64,000 nucleotides of DNA, taken from Topomyia yanbarensis. Lineage: Eukaryota > Arthropoda > Insecta > Diptera > Culicidae. The notes under the pieces are model-generated. The model ran no database searches. It had not been told where the DNA came from and saw nothing but the letters and a program-made list of their open reading frames with translations. This document shows, piece by piece, positions 32,716 through 45,301 of the stretch. Every line of letters begins with the position of its first letter. Within the stretch, counting starts at the first letter, position 1. Both the position numbers and the translations under genes were made by a program. The stretch covers positions 42,455,524 through 42,519,523 of the forward strand of contig NC_080670.1 in the NCBI RefSeq assembly GCF_030247195.1, written 5' to 3'.

Positions 32716-35700
32716 TTTCAAAACTGTTTTGGAAGTGACGCGGAAGAAGTGAAAGATCCCAACCTATCTCAGACAGAGTCATCAATATGGAGCACCAACT
32801 GGAAACTAAAATGTTGGTATAAGTGTGCGTATATATTGAAACGTATCCAGCTATTTGAAAACATAGCTTTGCTACAGTACATCAGGATCAAGGAGCTAAG
32901 GTATGGTTGGATTGTTTTCTGCTATGGTGATATTAATTAGTTTATCCCGTTCCTTGTTGATAGCGGACGGCAACTAGTTTTGAGTGAATAATACTGTGTA
33001 AAGCGATATACAAGTGGTTCAGCAGAAATCCTGGCATGGTTTTAATAATTTAAAAACGAAGAAATAAATTTGTATTTGGGACGGATGGAGAAAGTCAATT
33101 CATACTTCCGTTTCACGGTCAATAAATAATAAAGCCAATAGTTATCCAAAACTTTATAATAATGATTACTCATATGCATGAGATCACCTGCTCGATATCA
33201 TTCCACCCTTCCTAACCAGAAATCAATGAAACAGTGATTAAATCGTCGTATGTTCTATTTGCTTGCATTAAAATTTTATTTTTTTCCATCAAACTGAACA
33301 CTAAATGGATAGATGAAATCTATCTTTTCCCCTTAACTTGATTCTTTTTGGGAATAAAAATGAACCAGACCATGACGTCCTTGTCTCAATTCATACCTTT
33401 GTCAATGTTCGTTTGCACCAGCCATGCGTCATGAGAAAGCATGTTTGACGTGTAATGTAATGAGAATAAGCAGGAAAAGGATTGATAAAGAGGAAGTCGA
33501 AACTGTCCAATTTTCCGATTAAATAGCACCATCTGGGATTGACATAATCACTTGACATCGCTCAATCAACAGAAAAAGGTTGGATGGCCAGCGGACTGGA
33601 TACCTCGCTAGGGAATCCCCCTGCTCGATTGGTGTGAGATTGTTTTGATTCAATTTTGACCTGCGAAACCCGGAGTTCATTCTACATATGTAGTAAAAAA
33701 ACCATCCCAAAACTTTGCCCATATAAATAACCCATTATGTCTTTGAGCGAATTGGAAAAACAGGAAACCTGTAAAAAATACCATATTACCGAAGAGCAGC
33801 TTGGAACGGCACCGGTGACATGATTTCCGGGAATGTGATCCATTTCCGGGTCAGTATGCAAAACACAACGCTGTGAGCTCCGCGCATGAAAGAGAATGGC
33901 AAAACAATTTCCCTGGGGTGGGGGGGGGCAACCCGCACAATCACGTGGAAAAATTGCTTCGTGGGCGAAACAAGCGAAATACGGGATTGGTTTTCCTTCT
34001 GTGTCTTTTCTATAGGAAAAGTTATGCACTCATTCAATTCTTTTAACCGGTTGCTTGGAGAGCGTTAGACTTAGTTCGACGAGATTGGATAATGTCTGTG
34101 TATATCAAATAAAATAGCTACTTTTTAGAGATGACTGAATTGACTTGCACACAATTTAGCTCAAAAGAGTGGTGTAATATACCCATGGACAGCTCATATT
34201 TTCTATTAGATTTGCTGTTCCGAAAATACAACCGGACATTTCCGCGAAATAGTCATGTCATGATGTAAATCTTTTTAAATTATATTTGGTTCTTTACTGG
34301 CACAGTTAGCCTCACTTTTCTTGAAAGTTCACTAGCCCTGTTTATATGGACGGCTAGATTCACTCGAAGTAAATCGTAAAGAATTTTTCTAAGCTCATGG
34401 AGTGTGAAAAATGAACACTTAAATTCATTTGTGACGTAAGCGTAAAGTATTCACATGTCTTGACCGGTACAAGTAGAAAGCGTATTTGACCAATATTCTA
34501 CTTCTAATAAGTGCGTTACCCTAGCCAAAAAGTTTTGATATTCACATTTTTAAAATTTGATAGAAAAGTAGTCTGTTCGAGCCTCAAGCTATGAATTGAC
34601 AAATCATCTAGCTGCATCGAATGGATTGTGCGATCGGAACAAAGACTATTCCGGTTGCGAGGATGCAGTTAAGGGATTATACTGGGTAAAACTATTTTTT
34701 ATGATTTTCTAAAAGTAAGTACACTAGAAGACGGTGATGTCGTGCACTATTTTTTGACGTGGTCCTGTAGCCATAGTTAGCTCTGCGTAGTCTTCCCTGT
34801 TCTAGAATCCAAACGTCACAAGTTCATATCGACCTCAGCTCAGATATGCCCCATTCACACCTCCCCCCCTCACCCAACTCACGCTTTCACGGTTTTTTGT
34901 TACGTTGAAGATGTGCGATATACCTAATTGCTGTTTTACCGACGAATCGCAGTTAATTGTACATTGTGTACCCGAATCGTACACGAGATATTGATATCGT
35001 ATAAAATGTGAGATTGTGTCGCATATGCAATCGTAAAAAAATATATCTTCAATTTCAGTAGCTATGTACGTATTTCGTCTCCACTTTGGCACGCATAATA
35101 TGATTTTGTGCATTTAGGAGACCTTTTTGGTGGTATATAAACAAGGACTATTCAGTTGCAATCTGGATACATCGTCGGAACCCTAGTAACAATTAAGGTT
35201 TTATAATAGTTTTATAGCCACTAAACTTAGATCACACTTGTAGAGTGCTATAAAACTTCAATTGTTACTTGGGAAAGGCTGACTGGATTGTTTAAGATGG
35301 TCGAAAAACACTTGTCCCGAAAACGTGTGTTTTATAAATGACGCCCCACTTTCAAACACGAATATACGACGATATAAATCCAGACTAGTACCAAATATTT
35401 AAACACCAGCTAGACACTAAATCCAACAGACGCACAACCTGTATGAACGCCTCAACCATAAGGCTGGTTCCGAGTGAAGCCTAGAAAAGTGAGCACAGCA
35501 CAGATTGATGACAAAGCGAAAGCGAACTCGTTTTTTGGTTTGAAACCTAGACACTTGGAACCATGCAAAATTTATTCCCAAAATGGAAGCAACTGGACGA
35601 AACCAATAAGCATAAGCGCATACCACATAACTTAGATAAAGTTGGATTTTTATGTTTCGTGGCATCAAATCTTGTGTGTTGTGATTTAAAGGGTGGAACG

Positions 35701-36219
35701 ACCAAAATTGGTTGACCTTGATTTGGTGTATTTTGTTTAAGGTGTATTTTAAAAAAAATGGATCGATATGGGTGCCATTAAAAAGGGGGTTGTCAATAGA
35801 TAACGTAAATTGATGGTTGACGCCATTCTGATATCTAAGCTGGCTGCTTCCGGTTACTACAAATATTGACAATTACATCAATATGCGTGGTATTTGAAAG
35901 GGGGTGGTTGCTAAATTGCAGAAATTGATATTCCGAAGACCGGTTGGCGAGCAGTACATTATATTCAAAAATACAAGAAACATGTTTACATGTACAAGCT
36001 GCAGGGTCGGTTCTATGGATTTAAGTTTATTCGTTCAACTGGCATTACATATAAACCATCGGGTTGTTGTTATTTAAAGTTTCCGGTTCTGGATATCGAA
36101 TTATGGAACACCCGGAGCTAGCCCAAAAATGTCAGAATATGTTAACAAATGATTTTATTCCTTGAGGACTAATCCACGTGCAGTTGTGTTAGTGTGAGAT
36201 GGAGGTTAAATCAAGTGGA
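32716..36219. other. Intergenic stretch, no supported gene
   Basis: The longest frame is 151 codons on the minus strand (35872-35417), with no domain and an amino-acid pattern of chance translation. Part of it (35755-35870) contains phrases such as ATCTAAGCTGGCTGCTTCCG that resemble a diffuse insect repeat. A G-run is at 33918-33928. No transposon ends were found. Confidence 0.35.
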
Positions 36220-36805
36220 TAGGGTAACAGAGGTATTTTGGCCACCTCGTATATTTTGGCCAGGCTTACCAGTTTTTCGAAGTAAATTTAAAGATAATGC
36301 GTACGATTTCATAAACTAGTATCTAGTTTCATCGAATAACTTATAACACAGTTATTTCATAACGATGGTAAACTATGCAAGAATTGATCATAAATTGCAA
36401 AATATTTACCATACGCCAATCAGTGTACTGGAACGATGAAAATCAAGAGGATGTAATATTATTGGAATTAACTTTGAAAACATGCTGTTTTAAAACTATA
36501 CCATGTTTAGCTCAATGAATACTTGTACTGCAATTGTAACATTTTTAACAAACCATGAATGTTAAAATAACAATAAAAAATGCGTTTAGTTCTTAAAAAA
36601 AGGCTATGGCCTATATATGTTGTACGATTTACGAAAACAACATCTTATCGCCATACCCCATACAATTCTTTTTGAGAGCTGTTTGTTTATCACAAAAGGT
36701 AATTATCACTCTTGTCAAGTCAAAGTGAAGTGATGGTTGGTAAATTTGGTTGTTATCGATTGTTTTAACTACCACATATTGTCAAATAATCTGTTGTGAT
36801 TGCAA

Positions 36806-36920
36806 ACACTTTATACGCGGACTTGTGGAGACAAAATCAGTAAAACTAGCAACATCCCCTCACAATATTCTCGTTTGGCTGCACTTTTTGGCACTCTGTC
36901 TTGGTCTGTCTATAAAGTGT
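36806..36920. mobile_element. Small MITE nested in the pogo element
   Basis: The ends ACACTTTATACGCGGACT and GTCTGTCTATAAAGTGT are inverted. The interior shares CAGTAAAACTAGCAAC and CTCGTTTGGCTGCACTTTTT with the 242-bp MITE at 15761-16002, so it is a shorter relative. It sits just upstream of the transposase start. Confidence 0.7.
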
Positions 36921-36958
36921 AGTTGTGATGTTTTTCATGGTTTTCTTCCCGTTTTCAG

Positions 36959-39003
36959 ATGGCTAAAATACCGAAAATCCACCGGAACAAAACATATTCG
37001 GAGGAAGCTGTACAAAAATGTTTAAAAGAAATCAGTGAAGGGATATCAGTTCGGTCCGCATATATTCGCTATGCAATACCGCGATCAACAATCAAATTTC
37101 GCATGTGTAAGGAATTCAAGCATCAAGGAAGATCCGGGCCACCTACCGCTCTCCGACCCTAAGATGAATCGGTGCTGGTAGTTTGGATAAAAAAGATGGC
37201 CCGGAAAGGATTTCCAGTTACCATGTACCGACTGATAAACAAAGTAATGAATTATATAGAACGGAATCCCGACAGAAATGTCTTTAAAAACGGCAAGCCG
37301 AGTAAATACAATTGATATTTTTTCTATTAAAACATATAGCTAACTTCCATACATCTCAACAGGTAGTGCATGGTTCAACAGCTTCATAAATCGTCACAAA
37401 GAGTTATCAATTCGCAAACCAGAAGGTGTTACGAGTGCTAGTGCAAATGTAACCGAAAGTGACATTCGGAGGTGGTTCAGGGAAGTTTCAGGAATTTTGG
37501 AAGAAGAAGAACTTTCAAATATTCTTCTAACCTCAAAAAGCGTACTGAATGGCGATGGGTCTTCCTTTCATCTGGATCCATCTGTCTACAAAGTTATCGC
37601 AAGGCGTGGTGAGAAAAATGTATACAAAGTCGATCAGGGACCTGCAAAGAACATAACTGTTATGTTTACTTGCGCGGATGATGTTAAGATGTATCCACCC
37701 ATGATTGTTCTGCCGTATAAGAAAATACCGACCGAAGTGGCGCAAAGTGTACCTGGAGATTGGGGTATCGCTAAAACGGATTCAGGCTGGATGACTAAAA
37801 TATGCTTTCTCAAATATATTAAGGTTGTGCTTCACCCACAGCTGGTGGAAGAAGATGCGCTACGAGCTATTTATTTTGTTGACGGTCATTCTTCTCATAC
37901 GGCATTGGAAACTGCGGAAGAGTGCCGAGAATTGGGTATCCATTTAGTTTGCCTTTATGCAAATTGCACGAGAATTTTACAGCCCCTTGATGTAGTGGTA
38001 TTTAAACCAATGAAAAGTTAGTGGCTTCACGTTGTAGATGATTGGAAATGTTCAAATCCCAACAGATATTTGAAAACAGAAAACTTTGCGCCACTTCTTG
38101 CTAAGGCAGTTGCGTCAGTGGACAGAATAGTAGTAGCTAATGGATTCAAAACGTGTGGATTGTACCCATTCAACGAAAACAACGTGGACTACAGTAAATG
38201 CCTTGCGCGTAGTCAGCCGTCGATAAAAACGGATGACAAGGTGGCTGAGTCAAGAAACCAACCTACACGAACTGTCTCCGTCAATCGCACAAAAGTCGAG
38301 GAAATAATTTCATTGTTGGGATCCGATCGTATATCGCGCTATAGAATGCACAAATCTGATGATTGTGAATCAGACGAAGATAGAATTCTTTCTCGGGTGT
38401 ACTACCTTTTTGAACATTTGAATATTTCAACAGAGAGGGATCAACCTATTGAAAATTCAGTGGCAATGCATCTAGGAGAGATTGTGAATAAATCACCCGC
38501 TGAAGTTCCGGAGCAATTGAGCAATTCGATTAATCTAGATCATGTGGACGAAAGAATTGAAGAATATTGGATTGAAGAGAATGTACACAGCTGGGAGTTA
38601 CAGTCTCATTATTCGCATTGCGAAGATCCACTGAACGAAGGCGATCGTGTGTTGGAAAAATCCCAAAAATTAGAAATCTGCGATCAACCCGTCACTGCTG
38701 ATGCACCCGACGAAAGCGTTGGAAAGAACTCATTGCTGTCTGAATTTTTGGATTCACCAGAAACGCCACGTAGAAAAGGGAACAGGCGATTTAAACATCG
38801 GAGTCCAGCTGTTCTTACGTCGCGTCGAAGACAGCTATACCATAAGGTGTTGAAGGAGGTAAAAATTTAAGCTGAGGAAAAACAAAAGAAAGCAGAACAA
38901 CGAAAGAATAAGCAAGCTGAAAAAAGAAAGCAAAAAAATAAAATAATTGTCGAACCTAAATTTGTCTATATTATTAAATATACTAATAAATTAAAAATTT
39001 AAA
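36959..39003 (+). pseudogene. pogo-type transposase, one intron, three premature stops
   Basis: Exon 1 (36959-37301) starts MAKIPKIHRNKTYSEEA, a psq-type helix-turn-helix. A 61-bp intron (37302-37362, GTAAAT..CAACAG) joins to exon 2 in frame, giving GKPSSAWFNSFINRHKELSI. The DDE domain follows: NGDGSSF (family NxDExG; the residue after Asp is Gly), YFVDGHSSH, and LQPLDVVVFKPMK. An acidic tail and a basic Lys-rich end follow. The frame is unbroken apart from TAA at 37160, TAG at 38019 and TAA at 38868, so decay is recent and mostly by point mutation. The start ATG lies just after a CAG, so an upstream exon is possible. Confidence 0.9.
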
Positions 39004-39391
39004 ACAATTTGTTAATTTTACATGGGTTTTTACGGATTTTAATGTCATTTAAACCCTAATGAGACATGTTTATTCCAAAACAAATGGAATTTACCTTAAC
39101 CAAAAAAATGTTGGCGAAAATATGTAAGCTATATTATTACACTGGCCAGAATATATTTCCGACATGGGCCAAAATGGAATTTGGGTGGCGGAAATAAAAA
39201 ATAAACATGCAATGGTAAAAATTATTTTATTATGAATATCTTGTATATTTTATACTGTTGAGTGGTCTGTATTAGCAAGAAGTTCATGTTTTACATTTGA
39301 AGTTATGCCAAACTTAACAATCCAACCGTATTTGTTTCGCAAAATTACGAATCGACTTCCTAAAGTGGACCAAAATACCTTTTTTACCCTA

Positions 39392-40979
39392 ATCTCTGTG
39401 TGTGTTTCTTATTTCGTATACATTGCATTCCGAGTTATCACTTGGGACCAGCCAGTTGCTTTTTAGGAATTCACGTTGAAAATATGTTGTTATACTCGAA
39501 TCAAAACTCGTTGAATGTAAACAAAGTTCATTCTGTAGCGTCAAACTGGTGCCCACGTAGCGAAATCGCAACCCTCCCGCAACTTGACGTTTAGCCTAAG
39601 TTGCTTGAAACCACCGTGTTTCGAATGATGCCGCCACCATAGAACACCGTCCACTAATTGTGATACTGTAAATTTCTATGCGAGAAAATATTTCCGCGAC
39701 GTCTTTTACGAACTTGTTTTCTTTATTTACATTTGGAAGAGGTAATCAAGATGATCATTTCAAAACAGCATAATAATTTAATATAAATACAAACAAGTTA
39801 ATTCGTAATTTTGGAGTTTCATAAAAGGATTACAAACTGTGCCGAATGTAAAATGCATGATTTGATTTGAGTACGCTTCTAGTGTGAACTTTTTCTTCTC
39901 CCGTCGCCCTTGAAACAATTTTGACAATTTTCGAAAGTTTGTCGTTAATCCTTAAATACATTTAGTTTTGTGATTATTATTTTTCACTTCGCATTTAACA
40001 AGGCGGGATCGACTTCGATTGTTTATTTCTCACAGCATAGCATCTAACCACTGAGAACTGACATACAAGTAAAGTTTTCAACTTGTGTAAGAAATAAAAC
40101 TGTCGCTTTGAAATGACACCAGCAAGTAGCAATTTGCCACTGGTCGGCGCTTCGATCGCCCAGCAATCGCTATATGGGACTTGTGTGCAAACTTGGATAC
40201 AATGGTGATTCACGCATGCAAACCTGTACGCGAAGGTGATTTTCAACGTATTTTAATTTAAATGTTTACACAGGTTTTTCGGGAAAGTTTGTTCTAGCTT
40301 ATATGTCTGTTCCCTGTGATCTAACTGATAGGCGCTGCGACATTTACGGTGCAAAGGTTTCTACGAAATTCAGAAGTGATGGCAGCTCATTTTTATCTGA
40401 GAGGGAGAAAAACAGCCCAGTACCATTAAGCAATCCATGAGACGTTTCTGATCAGCTGATTATTTCTTGTTTACTTATTCTGACATTACTCCGAGGGGTG
40501 CGACGTCCGACAATATCATTGATTTGATCTAACATCAAACGAATCGGACTAACGAAAGTTGTTTGTCGGACGAGTTTTTCTGTTCGTACTAGACGTTTTG
40601 ACAGAACCCACCGCTAAATTGTCAAACAAACGTCTAATGGATTGCCTAATTGTGCGTGTTGTTTACATTGCAATACAAATATTACTACCTAATAACTTAA
40701 GACTAAATGATGGTGCTCACTAACTAGTATAAGCGCCGCTGGTTTGTATGCTGATGATTCCAAAAAATCATGAATTATTTAAAAATAATGCATCGGAATA
40801 AAGATGCATTATTTTTATAACAAAACAACACTAAACCCCCAAAAAGTTTTCAAAAATGAATTATCCAAAATAAAAAAATCTGAACAAGAAAATTTTCGCT
40901 GTGAACAAGTTACGCTTTTTTTTTAGAAATTGCTCTTGAATAAAGTTTGAACTGCCATTTTAGACCCACAGACCCAAAA
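39392..40979. other. Intergenic stretch with an X-family fragment and a small hairpin
   Basis: A fragment at 39496-39560 (CGAATCAAAACTCGTTGAAT then AACAAAGTTCATT) matches the X family. AAAAATAATGCATC and its complement form a 14-bp hairpin at 40782-40816. GTCCGACAA and TTGTCGGAC flank 40507-40577. Nothing else is recognised. Confidence 0.45.
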
Positions 40980-40984
40980 AAGTG

Positions 40985-41360
40985 GTTTCAACGATTTGTA
41001 TAGGAGCTGTCAAGTTGTTCCCCCTCTGCGAAATCGTTAGAGTTCAACGGGAAGCTGAAGCGTTGCCAGAAAATGTTTATTTCCCGGATTTTGCTTTAGC
41101 AAACTTCTGGTAAGTATCCGATACCCTGTGGCTTAGCCGCATAGCCGAGGCCTAGGAACTGAAACGGTGCAAAGCCGCTGAGGATCTGTTGGGCGAGGTG
41201 GCCACCGACCCTCCGTCGGAAGCAATCAAACCTGTGATCCACTCGTTTGCTAACTCAAACATAGGGGCTATTCTTAGACTGAGGGGTTGTGAAGTTGAAT
41301 AGCATGCGTAAAAATATTGGCTGCGCTAGCAAAAAGTAAACATAAATGAACACTTCGGAT
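40985..41360. repeat. X-family foldback fragment
   Basis: It shares GCGAAATCGTTAGAGTTCAA, GGCTTAGCCGCATAGCCGAG, GCCGCTGAGGATC, GGGCGAGGTGGCCACCGACC and AACCTGTGATCCACTCGTTT with the intact X element at 50918-51983, in the same order. It lacks the left arm and lacks the 245-bp MITE present in that element, so it shows the MITE's empty site (GAGGATCTGTTGGGCGAGG). Confidence 0.75.
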
Positions 41361-42420
41361 GAACCTATTGTCAATTGGGTCATTAAATGAAGAATAAAAT
41401 TCTCCCTTTATTTCATAAACCGATAGAGCCCATCTTTCCAATTATAACAGTATGTATGTTCAACCTTTCAAACTTCAGGATGATTTTTAATCGATTTTCT
41501 AAAACCTGTTTTAATTCACCTAATGGTTCAATTGTGCCTTCCTCATTTATCCAAGCATATATAAGTGCACAACTGTCACGATCGTAATAAGCAACATGAC
41601 GACACTGACACACTTGAAACAAACAAAACTATAATATTTAATTAGTTTGATCAGGGTGAGTTCAATGTTGTCTTCATGTTAACATATTTTGAAATGCGGG
41701 GTGGTGGAGAAGGAGACGAGTATATTTAGTGGAAGGGGAGGATGCGTCAGGAACCACCAAACCTATTTTGGTATACGGGGTGGAAGAAAGTAATACAGGT
41801 GTGAGGTTGGTCTGAAAGGGAAAGAGGGGTGAGAGAAATCGTCGAGAGGGGTGTGAGAGGAAGAAGGGGGAGGGGTAGACGGGGGCCCAACACCAAACTG
41901 CATATTGCACTTCCCATTTGAGACTAGGTTAGAGAAAATTGGTTCAGTCATCGCCGAAGTGGCTTTAGTTCTTGAATATGGCCGAAACCCGAACCTTCCG
42001 GAATTATCGATAGTGAACAATATATTCCAAGAATATTTAATTTACTATTAGTGATCTAGGCCTGCGAATCGAAGTAATTTGATGTTCATTTCAATAGATT
42101 ATAACGTACCCATGAGGTACTACGATTGTATCGGTTTATATGAGAAATTTCCCATGTGACTGCAATAACTAACATGTTACTCCAGAATCAATAGTCAAAA
42201 CTGAATAAAATTCAATAATAATCAATGCGAATAATATATCGTTCATTTGAAATTCATTTGAAATGAAGTTTGTAATAATCGGTTAAGAGTTTGCGGGGAA
42301 ACAGGTGTGATATTAGCTCGGGAACTTGGCGAGATTCCCGGGCAAATCAATATCCGTCATGGGTGGCCAATGGGGTCAAAGCTACTTTGATTGGTCATTA
42401 GTGAGCTAGACCTGCAAATC
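41361..42420. other. Intergenic stretch with a purine-rich tract
   Basis: Positions 41695-41885 are strongly G+A-rich on the plus strand (for example GAAAGGGAAAGAGGGGTGAG). No gene or element is recognised. The rest is AT-rich and featureless. Confidence 0.4.
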
Positions 42421-42739
42421 TACACACCTAGAAATAATAGTGTAATTTTACGTCTCCTGACCATGACATATACGAGCATCAAAAATGACTTAGTTTTACG
42501 TTTGATTTTAATTTTACATGACGTTTAATTTCGTAAATCATGTAAAATTACTCCACATACAGCGTTTGTTCTGAATGGTAGGAAGTGTAATTTTATGTCA
42601 TTGCGCATGTAAAGTATATGCAGCATGTAAAATTAAACGGAACACGGTAATGTTTCGTCATTTCGTGAATTACTAGTTGTTGAATTGTGTCATGTTTGCA
42701 ATTACGTCAACGATAAAATTCAGATTTTTTTGGTGTGTA
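42421..42739. mobile_element. MITE with TACACACC ends and TTTTACRTG repeats
   Basis: TACACACC at the left and GGTGTGTA at the right are inverted. TGTAATTTTACG and a related TTTTATCG-containing stretch follow inside each end. The interior repeats TTTTAC and GTAAAAT motifs (42442, 42494, 42515, 42541, 42626). With TA as target, the element proper would be 42423-42737. No coding capacity. Confidence 0.65.
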
Positions 42740-42759
42740 AGTAATGTTGTACCCATCAT

Positions 42760-43080
42760 TTTGATATCATGGTGGTACCAGTTTGTATGGAAATTTGCGG
42801 TGTAACGGCACTCCGGGACCGGAAGTCTGATCAGCTAAAAATTCAATAGCGTCTTATGGGACTGTTATACCCTTCATTTGTTACTAAGTTTGTGCAAATC
42901 GGTCCAACCATCTCTGAGACATTATTTGACACACACATACATACATACAGACATTGTGCGATCTCGGTGAACTGAATCGAATGGTATATGACACTCGCCC
43001 CTGCGGGCCTCGGTTGGAAAGTCGATTTTTGGAGTAATTGCATAGCCTTTCATTATATGACAAAGGCAAAAAAAGCAAAC
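42760..43080 (+). repeat. Dispersed LINE-like 3' repeat, copy 2
   Basis: The order is CTCCGGGACCGGAAGTC, AATCGGTCCAACCATCTCTG, a CATA/CATACAGA tract, GAACTGAATCGAATGGTATA, GCCTCGGTTGGAAAGTCGAT, and a tail with AAAGGCAAAAAAAG. It is related to 32545-32715. The A-rich tail suggests the 3' end of a retroposon on the plus strand. Confidence 0.7.
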
Positions 43081-45039
43081 ACATCCTCGTTCCACACTAT
43101 CGATCTTCCGTGACAGTGAATTTAGCCACATGGGTTAGCATTTTCGACAGTTATCCCAGCAAAAGGATAGGGATCAAAGTAGTTCAACGGAAGGTGTGTT
43201 ACAGATACTTAATTCCCACTCGTCGCTCGCCATCTCTACCGACGCAATGGAGTCCGAAATCCTACTTCCACGAAATTTTTTGATCGGCAGTCCACTGACG
43301 ACGATTCCCGAGCCTACGTACGAAAGCGAGAAGATCAGTCTTCTAAAACGCTGGTAACACATTCAATTGATGCGTGAACATTTTTGGAGAGTATGGTCTC
43401 GAGTTTGACATCAGACCTATATACGATCCATGCTTTCATTTGAAATCATTTGGCTCAGTGGAACTGTATCATATTTTTTTGTGATTTTCCGCCGAAACGA
43501 ATATTTATAAACAATAATGTCCAAGAATTGTAAGTGTGCACAGATATTCTCAAAAAAATCAATTATGTGAAAAAAATTATTCGTAATTTTGCGTACAAAA
43601 AAGTGAGAAAAAAAGTTCGATTACGTATCTTTAACGTCAGATGCATCGGAAAATATCGAAAACAACATTTTATCAGAAAGAAATGATCAACTCGTTAGGT
43701 GGATTACCATAGAGCTTTTTTTTCTATCGCACACAATCTCCTATTTAGTTCTAGCTCGTATGGTTCGGATACGGGATAGTACGCGACCGGGAAATATGTA
43801 TACATTTTTCTGAGTTTTCAGAATCGTCGCCTGAAAACCAAACTTCAAAGTGTATCGGATCGCTGGAGCCGTAAAATCGGTGACACGGGAAAGGGGAATG
43901 ATAAACGGTTTCAGGCGAACATGAACGTCGTTTAGAGGGGTTAGCAATGATGGATGATTGTTATACATTTTTCCCGGTTTGTGGAATCGGGAAAGGTAAG
44001 AAGGAGCTGCGTTGAATCGATTTACATTCTTTCTACGTCAGCACTGTGCAATGTTGGCATTCCCCATGTCAATGGCAGAATTCTTTCATCGAACCAACCA
44101 GCATTTTGAGTGGAAGCAAATATGTACCATAATTTTACTTTCGGGACTTTTTGAGAAATTGTTTCAATATAAAATGGACATTTCATGCACTTGGGAATAT
44201 ATTTGATGTCAAGGTATTGTCCAATAAATAAAACAAATAATTTCATCAGATTGAATATGTGAAGAACCTGAGCCAACTCAAGCTTTTTTTTGCCAATTCA
44301 TCATGAGGGAAAAACTAGAAGTAGCGGAAACTGGGTTGAAAGGATTAAAAAAGTTGTTTCAGTATATCTTTTTCTAAGAAGAGAATTGTGTAAAACTTAT
44401 TCAAGTTAGTATAATGTTTTTCAGCACGAAACATTTTTATCCGATTTTCTTCACAAGGAGATATTTCGATCTCGCTATGATCTCATAAGAATCATCTTCC
44501 GTTTTAACTGGACGTCATCCGTTATCAGTCGTGTATTGTGAAAACAAGTACTGGTTTCTATTTTGGTGTTTAAACAGCTATAACTTTTGGTTGAGGCAAG
44601 ATTTGCTCACAAAAACAAGTAATAGCCTATGTGACTATTGGCTTTCATTTGAGTATTAACATTTACAAGGATCATCTCTAGAACTGAAGTTATTGCAATT
44701 AGTCTGATTGCATTCCGATGCAGCAGTGCTGCCAGGGACAGTTTACGGTAACGACGGAAAATGAATTTTTCATATAATTTCGTTATGATGCAATATTAAT
44801 GAAAACTGATAAAACTTACCAATTTAGACTATTTTTAGCTACGTTGTTCAAGCCATTGGACTATTGTGAATATTCTAGGAGAATTGTAGTGAGCATTGGA
44901 AGGTAAAAATTTCGCCGCTTCTAGCACTGCAAGAGAAGCACCTACCTTTATGAAAAAAGTTTTTTCGAGTTTCTTGAACCCACCGTTTTCAAGAAAAAAT
45001 AGTTTTGAAACCCTACTTGCACTAGAAAAAAAGTTGGGC
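43081..45039. other. Intergenic stretch, nothing recognised
   Basis: AT-rich, with no domains in any frame and no inverted ends. GCTATAACTTTTGGTTGAGG near 44578 resembles phrases of diffuse insect repeats. Confidence 0.3.
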
Positions 45040-45080
45040 ATCAAAGGGTTAAACGAAAGCAATTGTGTAAAAAAATCACC

Positions 45081-45152
45081 CCAGAGCCAGGATTCGAACC
45101 TGTAACCCTTGGGGCTGCGGCCCAATGTACAAACCCATATGCGATCCCTGGG
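45081..45152 (-). pseudogene. tRNA-like sequence, minus strand
   Basis: On the minus strand CCCAGGG pairs with the final CTCTGGG as a 7-bp acceptor stem with one G-U pair. TTGGG pairs with CCCAA around loop CCGCAGC (anticodon position GCA), and CAGG pairs with CCTG around TTCGAAT. Position 33 is C, not T, and the D arm is poor, so function as a tRNA is doubtful. Confidence 0.6.
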
Positions 45153-45231
45153 TTAGGATGACGAGGAAAAACGCGATCACTGTCGATAATGCGATAAAGA
45201 TGTGTTCTAGCTGGGACATCATCATTGTCCA

Positions 45232-45301
45232 GGGATAACATAAGGGTCTGTGCTTTGGTCGGAGTCCCAAGGGTTGCAGGTTCGAATTCTGCCTTCTGGG
45301 A
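45232..45301 (+). pseudogene. tRNA-like sequence, plus strand
   Basis: CCAGGGATAACATAAGGGT begins it. TTTGG pairs with CCCAA around TCGGAGT, and GCAGG pairs with TCTGC around TTCGAAT. It ends TTCTGGG before a T-run that could act as a Pol III terminator. The acceptor stem is imperfect. It is a relative of the tRNA-like core at 1634-1708, with the same apparent GGA anticodon. Confidence 0.6.

Larger units (their letters stand above)
36222..39389. mobile_element. pogo/Tigger-type DNA transposon, complete length but inactivated
   Basis: The ends are GGGTAACAGAGGTATTTTGG (left) and CCAAAATACC followed by T-rich sequence and TACCC (right), inverted. TA flanks both sides (36220-36221 and 39390-39391), the target duplication of Tc1/mariner-pogo elements. 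ATTTTGGCC-like subterminal repeats occur at both ends (36258, 39150). The 3.17-kb interior encodes one transposase reading frame on the plus strand, interrupted by a short intron and three stop codons, and a 115-bp MITE nested at 36806-36920. Confidence 0.92.

Noticed and set aside
35417..35872. 151-codon open frame on the minus strand
   Set aside because: No recognisable domain, odd composition, and part overlaps phrases of a diffuse insect repeat; likely a chance frame.
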